The notes beneath the pieces are model-generated. The model searched no databases and was not told the origin of the DNA. It worked only from the letters and a program-made list of their open reading frames with translations. DNA of 12,124 nt from Synechococcus sp. CO36386bin_37. GTDB lineage: Bacteria > Cyanobacteriota > Cyanobacteriia > PCC-6307 > Cyanobiaceae. This document shows positions 5,658 to 12,124 of this stretch, piece by piece. Each line of letters starts with the position of its first letter. Position 1 is the first letter of the stretch. The stretch spans positions 1-12,124 of the forward strand of contig WTGE01000175.1 in assembly GCA_011525445.1 (NCBI GenBank), in the 5' to 3' direction. The position numbers and the translations under genes are program-made.

Positions 5658-7511
5658 ATGACGGGCCCTGAACACAAAACGGTGAGCAGCCTCGCAGCGA
5701 CCACCCCAGCCCTTTCCGCGCCAGTGGTTCTGCCTAAAACCAGTGAAAGCGAGACTCTGCTGAAGATCCGGCACTCGATGAGTCACGTGATGGCGATGGC
5801 CGTCCAGAAGCTGTTTCCCAACGCGCAAGTCACCATTGGACCCTGGACAGAAACCGGGTTCTATTACGACTTCGACAACCCAGATCCCTTCACAGAAGCT
5901 GATCTGAAAGCCATCAAGAAAGAGATGGCCAAAATCATTGGCCGCAAACTTCCTCTTGAACGCATCGATGTGAGTCGTGAAGAAGCGGAGCGCCGCATCA
6001 AAGCCCAGAACGAACCCTACAAATTAGAAATCCTCGAACGCTTGGAGGAGCCCATCACCCTCTATACCCTTGGTGAGCAATGGTGGGATCTTTGCGCTGG
6101 CCCTCATGTCTCCAACACCAGCGAACTCAATGCAAAGGCATTTGAACTGGAGAGCGTTGCAGGTGCCTACTGGCGTGGTGACGAAACCAAGGCTCAACTG
6201 CAGCGGATCTACGGCACTGCTTGGGAAACCGCAGACCAACTGGCAGAGCACAGACGGCGCAAAGAAGAGGCTCGCCGCCGCGATCATCGACGCTTAGGAA
6301 AAGATCTCGATCTTTTTTCCATCGAAGACGAGGCAGGAGCAGGACTTGTGTTCTGGCACCCTCGCGGTGCACGCATGCGCCTGCTGATCGAAGAGTTTTG
6401 GAGGCAAGCGCATTTCGAAGGAGGTTATGAACTGCTCTACACACCACATGTGGCGGATATCAGCCTTTGGAAGACATCTGGACACCTCGATTTCTACGCG
6501 GAGAGCATGTTTGGCCCCATGGAGGTTGACGAGAGGCAGTACCAGCTGAAACCGATGAACTGTCCATTCCACGTTCTGACCTACGCCAGCAAACTTCGCA
6601 GCTATCGCGAACTCCCGATCCGCTGGGCAGAACTTGGAACCGTGTACCGATATGAGCGACCCGGGGTGATGCATGGATTGATGCGAGTCCGCGGATTCAC
6701 CCAGGACGATGCTCACGTTTTCTGCCTGCCTGAGCAGATCAGCGATGAAATTCTGCGCATTCTCAACCTCACAGAACACATCCTTTCAACGTTCGATTTC
6801 AGCCATTACGAAATCAACCTTTCCACAAAACCTGAAAAAGCGATCGGTGATGACGCCGTCTGGGAACTTGCGACCAACGGCCTGATCGAGGCTCTTGAAA
6901 GAAAGGGCTGGTTCTACAAAATTGATGAAGGTGGAGGAGCCTTCTATGGACCCAAAATCGACCTGAAAATTGAGGACGCCATCGGCAGGATGTGGCAATG
7001 CTCGACCATCCAACTCGATTTCAACCTGCCTGAACGTTTCGAACTTGATTACATCGCTGCCGATGGAAGCAAGCAGAAACCAATCATGATCCACCGAGCC
7101 ATTTTTGGTTCACTGGAACGGTTTTTCGGGATCATGACTGAAAACTATGCGGGAGATTTTCCGTTCTGGCTCGCTCCAGAACAGGTGCGTCTGCTGCCTG
7201 TAACCGATGAGGTTTTGGGGTATGCCGAAGATCTTCAAAATCAGCTCAAAACTGCTGGAGTTCGCTCCAGCGTTGACCGCAGCGGCGATCGGCTAGGGAA
7301 GCAGATCCGTACAGGGGAGCAGATGAAAATTCCCGTTTTGGCTGTGCTCGGTGCCAAGGAAGCGCAACAAGGAGCCGCCAGCCTGCGAAGCCGTCGAGAT
7401 GGCGACCTCGGAGTCGTGACAATTGAAAACCTGATCAAAGCAGCTCAGACTGCGAACCAACAGCGGCAGGAATCGCTTGGTTTAGAAGCCGATGAAGGAG
7501 CTGGAACATGA
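5658..7511 (+). CDS. thrS: Threonyl-tRNA synthetase lacking the N-terminal TGS domain
   Basis: This class II synthetase charges tRNA-Thr and removes mischarged serine. The product has 617 residues. The editing domain is intact: HSMSH (H39, H43) and DLCAGPH (C146, H150) are the four expected residues. The catalytic domain has the zinc ligands C302 (MNCPFH), H353 (DDAHVFC) and H479 (IMIHR), with the same spacing of 51 and 126 residues as in E. coli ThrRS. Motif 2 is RVRGFTQDD (343-351) and motif 3 is around GSLERFFG (484-491). The anticodon-binding domain is about 500-597. The first 30 residues are low-complexity and replace the roughly 60-residue TGS domain of E. coli ThrRS. The ATG at 5658 has a poor ribosome binding site; GTG 5682 is an alternative that loses only this tail. 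The end overlaps the DUF1824 start as ATGA. Confidence 0.98.
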   Translation: MTGPEHKTVSSLAATTPALSAPVVLPKTSESETLLKIRHSMSHVMAMAVQKLFPNAQVTIGPWTETGFYYDFDNPDPFTEADLKAIKKEMAKIIGRKLPLERIDVSREEAERRIKAQNEPYKLEILERLEEPITLYTLGEQWWDLCAGPHVSNTSELNAKAFELESVAGAYWRGDETKAQLQRIYGTAWETADQLAEHRRRKEEARRRDHRRLGKDLDLFSIEDEAGAGLVFWHPRGARMRLLIEEFWRQAHFEGGYELLYTPHVADISLWKTSGHLDFYAESMFGPMEVDERQYQLKPMNCPFHVLTYASKLRSYRELPIRWAELGTVYRYERPGVMHGLMRVRGFTQDDAHVFCLPEQISDEILRILNLTEHILSTFDFSHYEINLSTKPEKAIGDDAVWELATNGLIEALERKGWFYKIDEGGGAFYGPKIDLKIEDAIGRMWQCSTIQLDFNLPERFELDYIAADGSKQKPIMIHRAIFGSLERFFGIMTENYAGDFPFWLAPEQVRLLPVTDEVLGYAEDLQNQLKTAGVRSSVDRSGDRLGKQIRTGEQMKIPVLAVLGAKEAQQGAASLRSRRDGDLGVVTIENLIKAAQTANQQRQESLGLEADEGAGT

Positions 7512-7918
7512 ACCCTTCACCCATAGCAGCCCTCTCTGATCTCAATCGGTGTCGCACTGCGCCAACCTTGAGCGCTAACGAACAAAACGCCCTCAAGGAC
7601 GAGCTGATCGAAGCGATGAAACCTTTCACCTGGTTCACCGCTGGCGTGATGGCCTCATCGTCAACTGAAGCCATCACCTGCGTTCGGGAACTTGAATCAG
7701 CCATGGGTTGGCCTGCAATGCGCCTTGAAAACGACATCGCCCTGGATCGAGGGGTCTTCCTGAAAGCCAACCAGTCCACTGGGCTGATCCGCTTGCGAGC
7801 AGAAGCCGGTTTAGGGGAAGGAATTTTGCTCAGTGGCCATCAGGCTGAAAACCACGAGCCTGGACCAACATGGGGGCCATTCCCTCTCAACTTTTTTCAA
7901 AGTTTTAACATCCCCTGA
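7508..7918 (+). CDS. DUF1824 family protein
   Basis: The 136-residue protein has no membrane segment or signal. It matches the cyanobacterial DUF1824 pattern: a helical N-terminal half (ALKDELIEAMKPFTWFTAGV, then STEAITCVRELESAMGW) and a C-terminal part with GVFLKANQSTGLIRLRAEAG, GEGILLSGHQ and a final PTWGPFPLNFFQ. The function is unknown to me. The start overlaps the thrS stop by 4 bases (ATGA) and has a strong AAGGAG site at 7495-7500, 7 bases ahead, inside thrS. Translational coupling to thrS is therefore likely. This is a genome-economy arrangement and does not by itself prove a functional link to tRNA charging. Confidence 0.88.
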   Translation: MNPSPIAALSDLNRCRTAPTLSANEQNALKDELIEAMKPFTWFTAGVMASSSTEAITCVRELESAMGWPAMRLENDIALDRGVFLKANQSTGLIRLRAEAGLGEGILLSGHQAENHEPGPTWGPFPLNFFQSFNIP

Positions 7919-7977
7919 ATCGGATCAAGACTTGTCGATTCTGAGCAGAGCCATCAGCCTGAACGGCATATACCCCG

Positions 7978-9063
7978 ATGGGTTCAATGCAGGGAAAGAC
8001 TTACCTCGCTGGTGATCTTGGAGGCACAAAAACGCTTCTTGCCATCTTTAGCGATCTGAACGGAGTGCTCAAAAAGGAACACATCCATCGCTATGTATCT
8101 GCGGAGTGGACGTCTCTTGAATCCATGCTCAAGGACTTCCTTCGAAGGCTGCCCGATACTTGTTCGCCCCCGGAAACCAGCTGCCTAGCCGTTGCAGGCC
8201 CGGTGAAAAATCATTCAGCAGAACTCACGAATTTAGGGTGGACAATCAGTGAAGCTTCTCTTAAGGGAGCTTCAGGGTTGAACCAGATTGAAATCGTGAA
8301 CGATTTTGCTGTTTTGATCCATGGTTTATCCCACTTCAGCGATAGCCAGCAGATCACACTTCAATCAGGAGAAGGCCCTACAAACCCATCCAGCACCCAA
8401 GCCGATCGGGGTCCAGTCGCCATCCTGGGTGCTGGAACAGGGCTGGGTATGGCTCGTGGCGTTCCAAGCGCAACGGGATGGATTGCTTTGCCAAGCGAGG
8501 GCGGGCATCGAGAGTTTGCACCTCGCTGCCACGACGAATGGGCTCTCGTCCAATGGCTTAAACGGGAGTTATCACTTGAACGCATCTCAATCGAACGCAT
8601 TGTGAGTGGAACCGGCCTTGGCCACGTCATGCACTGGAAGCTGCAGCAGACCGAAGAAGCCAGCCATCCACTGCAAAAGCATGCGAAAGCCTGGAGAACA
8701 CTCAAGCCTGATCAACCTGGGTATCAGGATCTTCCCGCCTTGACCAGTCAGTACGCCCAGGCAGGAGACCGTCTCGCAATCGAAGCGATGGAGCTCTGGC
8801 TCAGCGCCTATGGAGCTGCCGCCGGTGACCTGGCTCTTCAGGAGCTCTGTACGGGGGGGCTTTGGATTGGCGGGGGAACCGCAGAAAAAAACCAAGCAGG
8901 ATTGCAGTCCAACCACTTTCTCGATGCCATGCAACGCAAAGGCCGATTCCAACCTTTTATGCAGGGTTTAACGGTTCGCGCTGTTATTGATCCTGAAGCC
9001 GGTTTGTTCAGTGCTGCATGCCGAGCACGAGAACTGGCTGAGTCGAGTGGGACACTGGCCTGA
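7978..9063 (+). CDS. glk: Glucokinase
   Basis: Glucokinase phosphorylates glucose to glucose 6-phosphate with ATP, feeding glycolysis and the oxidative pentose phosphate pathway when glucose or stored glycogen is used. The product has 361 residues, slightly longer than E. coli Glk, and belongs to the non-ROK glucokinase family. Visible motifs are the phosphate loop GDLGGTKT (12-19), AVAGPV (71-76), VNDFAV (107-112) with D109 as the expected catalytic base, ILGAGTGLG (149-157), SEGGHREFAP (173-182), VSGTGLG (209-215) and the adenosine site GGLWIGGG (293-300). Translation can start at ATG 7978 or at ATG 7987 (MQGKTYLAGDLGG), which fits the family better; neither has a clear ribosome binding site. 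It lies 59 bases after the DUF1824 gene and 14 bases before thrB, so co-transcription with thrB is likely. Confidence 0.96.
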   Translation: MGSMQGKTYLAGDLGGTKTLLAIFSDLNGVLKKEHIHRYVSAEWTSLESMLKDFLRRLPDTCSPPETSCLAVAGPVKNHSAELTNLGWTISEASLKGASGLNQIEIVNDFAVLIHGLSHFSDSQQITLQSGEGPTNPSSTQADRGPVAILGAGTGLGMARGVPSATGWIALPSEGGHREFAPRCHDEWALVQWLKRELSLERISIERIVSGTGLGHVMHWKLQQTEEASHPLQKHAKAWRTLKPDQPGYQDLPALTSQYAQAGDRLAIEAMELWLSAYGAAAGDLALQELCTGGLWIGGGTAEKNQAGLQSNHFLDAMQRKGRFQPFMQGLTVRAVIDPEAGLFSAACRARELAESSGTLA

Positions 9064-9077
9064 GTGGAAACGCAGGG

Positions 9078-10025
9078 ATGGCGCAGCCGCGCATCGGCCA
9101 AACAGTGGTTGTGGATGTTCCCGCTACCACCGCCAATATCGGGCCAGGATTTGACTGTCTTGGCGCTGCATTGGATCTGAATAATCGATTCACCATGCGT
9201 CGCATTGACGGCGATGGAGAAAGATTTGAACTGATTATCGAGGGACAGGAGGGGTCTCACCTAAGAGGGGGGCCAGACAACCTGGTTTATCGGGCCGCGC
9301 AGCGGGTCTGGAAAGCAGCGGGGCAAGAGCCCGTTGCCATTGAGGCTCGCGTGAGATTGGCTGTTCCACCAGCACGAGGTTTAGGCAGCAGTGCCACGGC
9401 GATTGTGGCAGGTCTGGTGGGAGCCAATGCCCTCGTCGGCGAACCTCTTAGCCGAGAAAAACTCCTTGAACTTGCGATTGATATTGAAGGACATCCGGAC
9501 AATGTTGTTCCCTCATTGCTGGGAGGGCTTTGCATGACGGCAAAGGCGGCTTCCCAGCGCTGGCGGGTGGTGCGTTGCGAATGGATGCCCAGCATCAAAG
9601 CTGTCGTGGCGATCCCAGCCATTCGTCTGAGCACCAGTGAAGCAAGGCGGGCCATGCCAAAAACCATTCCTGTCGGTGACGCTGTCGTGAACCTGGGGGC
9701 TCTGACGCTGCTGCTGCAGGGCCTGAGGACAGGAAACGGAGATTTGATCTCAGACGGCATGCATGACCGCCTCCATGAGCCCTATCGCTGGAGACTCATC
9801 AAAGGAGGGCAAGAGGTGAAAGAAGCAGCCCTTGCTGCAGGGGCTTGGGGATGCGCCATTAGCGGAGCAGGACCCAGCATTCTGGCGCTTTGTTGCGAAG
9901 ACAATGGACACGCTGTCAGTCACGCCATGGTGAAGGCTTGGGAAGCAGCTGGGGTGGCCAGTCGAGCTCCACTGCTCAATCTTCAGACGGCTGGAAGCCA
10001 CTGGCAGCCCAAGGATGTTGGGTAG
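9078..10025 (+). CDS. thrB: Homoserine kinase
   Basis: This enzyme converts L-homoserine and ATP to O-phosphohomoserine, the step before threonine synthase. The product has 315 residues and belongs to the GHMP kinase superfamily. Motif 1 is ATTANIGPGFDCLG (16-29), the ATP-binding motif 2 is PPARGLGSSATA (97-108), the substrate-side segment is EGHPDNVVPSLLGG (137-150), and motif 3 is ISGAGPSILAL (261-271). Length and motif spacing are normal. The ATG at 9078 sits directly after GCAGGG, too close to serve as a ribosome binding site; the start is chosen by similarity to the family N-terminus. It follows glk by 14 bases. thrS nearby also concerns threonine, but glk and ndhD do not, so I would not call this a threonine operon. 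Confidence 0.97.
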   Translation: MAQPRIGQTVVVDVPATTANIGPGFDCLGAALDLNNRFTMRRIDGDGERFELIIEGQEGSHLRGGPDNLVYRAAQRVWKAAGQEPVAIEARVRLAVPPARGLGSSATAIVAGLVGANALVGEPLSREKLLELAIDIEGHPDNVVPSLLGGLCMTAKAASQRWRVVRCEWMPSIKAVVAIPAIRLSTSEARRAMPKTIPVGDAVVNLGALTLLLQGLRTGNGDLISDGMHDRLHEPYRWRLIKGGQEVKEAALAAGAWGCAISGAGPSILALCCEDNGHAVSHAMVKAWEAAGVASRAPLLNLQTAGSHWQPKDVG

Positions 10026-10081
10026 AACTACTCAATTACCCCCCTGGAGCTGATAAGTTCAATCACAATCTTTGAAATGCC

Positions 10082-11653
10082 ATGGACGCCAATTTGCCGC
10101 TGATGGCTGCGTCTCAGGCAGCGTTCCCCTGGCTCTCTCTCATCGTGCTCCTCCCTGCTGCGATGGCTTTGTTGATGCCATTGCTGCCAGGAGATGAAAA
10201 GCAGCAATCACCGTGGCCACGCAACCTTGCCATCGGCGTTTTACTGGTCGACCTGGTTCTGATGTTGGTGGTATTCAGCCAGCATTTCGACCCCACTGAC
10301 AGCAGTCTTCAACTTGTGGAGAGGGTGAGCTGGGTCCCCTCCATCGGATTGGAATGGTCTTTGGGATCGGATGGATTGTCAGCGCCTCTTGTCGTACTGA
10401 GCGGTCTTGTCACGCTCTTGTCCGTTGCGGCCAGCTGGAACGTCAATCACAAAACCAAGCTGTATTTCGGACTGCTTCTTGTTCAAGCTTCAGCTCAAGG
10501 CTTGGTCTTCCTATCACAAGACTTTCTCCTTTTCTTCCTGGCCTGGGAACTTGAACTGGTACCGGTTTATCTCCTGATTGCCATCTGGGGGGGGAGCAAT
10601 CGGCAGTATGCCGCCACCAAATTCATCCTTTACACGGCGGTTGCGTCCCTGCTGATCTTGATCAGCGGGCTGGCGTTAGCCCTTTCCGGGGAAACGTTCA
10701 CCCTCAACCTCACCGAACTGGCGGCACGCTCCCCAGGAGGAACCTTTGGGTTGCTCTGTTATCTGGGATTCCTTGTTGGCTTCGGCGTGAAGCTTCCCAT
10801 GTTCCCTCTGCACACCTGGCTACCAGATGCCCACGGGGAAGCCAATGCCCCCGTTTCCATGCTCTTAGCCGGAGTGTTGCTGAAAATGGGCGGTTACGCC
10901 TTGCTTCGCTTCAATGTTCAAATGCTTCCCGATGCGCATCTGGTCTTGGCACCTGCCCTCATCGTTTTGGGGATCGTCAACATCATCTATGGAGCGTTGA
11001 ACGCATTCGCGCAAGACAATGTCAAACGAAGGATTGCTTGCAGCTCCGTCAGTCATATGGGTTTTGTTCTGCTTGGAATCGGTGCCGTTGATGCCCTCAG
11101 TTTGAGTGGCGCCATGCTGCAAATGATCAGCCATGGATTGATTGCAGCAGCCATGTTCTTCGTGACAGGTTGTTTTTACGAACGCACAAAAACCCTGTCC
11201 ATTCCAAACATGGGAGGGCTCGCCAAAGTCTTGCCGATCACCTTTGCTTTTTTCCTCGCCAGCTCGCTTGCATCGCTTGCACTACCTGGAATGAGCGGAT
11301 TCATCAGTGAGATCACAATTTTCCTTGGCATCACGAGTCAAGAGAATTTCACGACCCTGTTTCGTGTCACCACCATTGTCATTGCGGCGATTGGGCTGGT
11401 CTTAACCCCGATTTATCTTCTGTCGATGTGCAGACGCGTGTTCTTTGGACCCCGCATTCCAGCTTTGGCCTTTATCGATGACATGCGCCAACGGGAGCTA
11501 CTGATTGGTCTCACCCTGATGGTTCCGACTCTGGTGATCGGCATTTGGCCTCGTGTCGCCATGGATTTCTACGAAGCGGCCACCGATGCTCTCGCAAGTG
11601 ATCTCGGCACCCATAGCCTGGTAGCCCTCACAACCCTGCTGCCGGCGGGCTGA
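10082..11653 (+). CDS. ndhD: NAD(P)H dehydrogenase-like complex (NDH-1) subunit 4
   Basis: NdhD is a large antiporter-like proton-pumping subunit of the cyanobacterial NDH-1 complex, homologous to NuoM, in the thylakoid membrane. NDH-1 takes part in respiration, cyclic electron flow and, with other NdhD/NdhF forms, CO2 uptake. The 523-residue product has many hydrophobic helices. Residues matching the NuoM proton path are present: E156 in [12 protein letters not shown]237 in [18 protein letters not shown]268 in [12 protein letters not shown] and E410 in [10 protein letters not shown]. The segment AIWGG...[12 protein letters not shown] resembles the respiratory/cyclic NdhD1/D2 type more than the CO2-uptake D3/D4 types, but separating them needs a tree. 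The ATG at 10082 lacks a clear Shine-Dalgarno site. It is 56 bases after thrB and 5 bases before prlC. Confidence 0.95.
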   Translation: MDANLPLMAASQAAFPWLSLIVLLPAAMALLMPLLPGDEKQQSPWPRNLAIGVLLVDLVLMLVVFSQHFDPTDSSLQLVERVSWVPSIGLEWSLGSDGLSAPLVVLSGLVTLLSVAASWNVNHKTKLYFGLLLVQASAQGLVFLSQDFLLFFLAWELELVPVYLLIAIWGGSNRQYAATKFILYTAVASLLILISGLALALSGETFTLNLTELAARSPGGTFGLLCYLGFLVGFGVKLPMFPLHTWLPDAHGEANAPVSMLLAGVLLKMGGYALLRFNVQMLPDAHLVLAPALIVLGIVNIIYGALNAFAQDNVKRRIACSSVSHMGFVLLGIGAVDALSLSGAMLQMISHGLIAAAMFFVTGCFYERTKTLSIPNMGGLAKVLPITFAFFLASSLASLALPGMSGFISEITIFLGITSQENFTTLFRVTTIVIAAIGLVLTPIYLLSMCRRVFFGPRIPALAFIDDMRQRELLIGLTLMVPTLVIGIWPRVAMDFYEAATDALASDLGTHSLVALTTLLPAG

Positions 11654-11658
11654 CAGCG

Positions 11659-12124
11659 ATGACGACACCTGAATTGTTGAGAGGACACGGCATTCCGCAC
11701 TTCGAAGCCATCGATGCTTCCCAGGTTCAATCCCATATCCCATCACTGCTGGCTGAGTTGAGTGACCAGTTCAGCGAGCTCGAGGCCAGGCTTCAACGTC
11801 GATTATCGGAGGAAGCTCCTCTGAGTTGGGATGAAGTGATGACCCCGCTTCACCAACTTGGAGAACGCCTGCGCTGGAGTTGGGGAGTGGTGGGACATCT
11901 CAACTCTGTCTGCAACAGCGCCGAATTGCGTGAAGCTCACGCAGCACAGCAACCGGACGTGGTGCGGTTTGGCAACCGTGCTGGCCAAAGCCAAATCATT
12001 CATGCTGCGCTGGAAAGACTTCTGAAGAATCCCAAAGCCCCACTCGACCGCGCCCAAATTCGAATTCTCGATGCAGAGCTGTTGTCGATGCGTCATCGAG
12101 GCGTTGGTTTGAGCGGAGAGGCTC
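11659..12124 (+). CDS. prlC: Oligopeptidase A-like M3 metallopeptidase, 5' end (partial)
   Basis: Oligopeptidase A is a cytoplasmic zinc peptidase that degrades short peptides, including released signal peptides. Only the first 155 codons are present; the frame stays open to the right edge. The translation starts MTTPELLRGHGIPHFEAIDA and continues with WDEVMTPLHQLGERLRWSWG, VGHLNSVCNSAELREAH and then DRAQIRILDAELLSMRHRGVG, matching the helical N-terminal region of the M3A family (PrlC/OpdA). The HEXXH zinc motif lies far downstream, outside the window, so catalytic integrity cannot be judged. The ATG at 11659 is 5 bases after the ndhD stop, so co-transcription with ndhD is very likely. The symbol is given on family similarity. 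Confidence 0.9.
   Translation, partial: MTTPELLRGHGIPHFEAIDASQVQSHIPSLLAELSDQFSELEARLQRRLSEEAPLSWDEVMTPLHQLGERLRWSWGVVGHLNSVCNSAELREAHAAQQPDVVRFGNRAGQSQIIHAALERLLKNPKAPLDRAQIRILDAELLSMRHRGVGLSGEA

Noticed and set aside
6294..6779. A 161-codon minus-strand frame inside thrS
   Set aside because: It is antisense to the conserved ThrRS catalytic domain, and its openness follows from thrS codon bias.
5658..10025. A threonine operon (thrS, thrB together)
   Set aside because: DUF1824 and glk lie between them and no shared regulatory element such as a T-box or attenuator is visible; proximity alone is not enough.

Overview
The window looks like ordinary core chromosome of a marine picocyanobacterium, most likely Synechococcus of the cluster that includes the marine strains. 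The evidence is a psbA gene (photosystem II D1), an NDH-1 ndhD gene, cyanobacteria-typical small families (DUF2605, DUF1824, a DUF697/YcjF-like membrane protein), GC content a little above one half, and no complete copy of the HIP1 palindrome (GCGATCGC) that I could find by eye. I see no tRNA, rRNA, CRISPR array, insertion sequence, integrase or attachment site. Genes are packed tightly and no stretch longer than about 250 bases lacks a gene.

Left part (1-1773, minus strand): the 5' end of psbA runs off the left edge. Behind it on the same strand is a 448-residue membrane protein with a C-terminal DUF697 region, whose GTPase-like middle has lost the P-loop. A 152-base divergent intergenic region holding a 20-base inverted repeat separates it from a cation diffusion facilitator (CDF) metal transporter on the plus strand (1926-2831).

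Middle (2908-5632): a small protein with arginine/glycine-rich arms and a possible ribbon-helix-helix core sits 3 bases ahead of trpS, with trpS's ribosome binding site inside its last codons. After a 245-base gap comes a secreted lambda-lysozyme-like (GH104) lytic enzyme that probably starts at TTG. It runs convergently into a DUF2605 gene, and the two overlap by 13 bases.

Right part (5658-12124, all plus strand): thrS, a DUF1824 gene overlapping thrS by 4 bases, glk, thrB, ndhD and the 5' end of prlC. Spacings are short (4-base overlap, then 59, 14, 56 and 5 bases), so much of this could be co-transcribed. The genes cover threonyl-tRNA charging, glucose phosphorylation, threonine synthesis, NDH-1 electron transport and peptide breakdown. 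This mix reads as a housekeeping run, not a single pathway.

I did not find a convincing new biological system. The points most worth a second look are the degenerate GTPase, the RG-rich candidate DNA- or RNA-binding protein before trpS, the inverted repeat ahead of the metal transporter, the domesticated phage-type lysozyme, and a possible decayed reading frame between trpS and the lysozyme.
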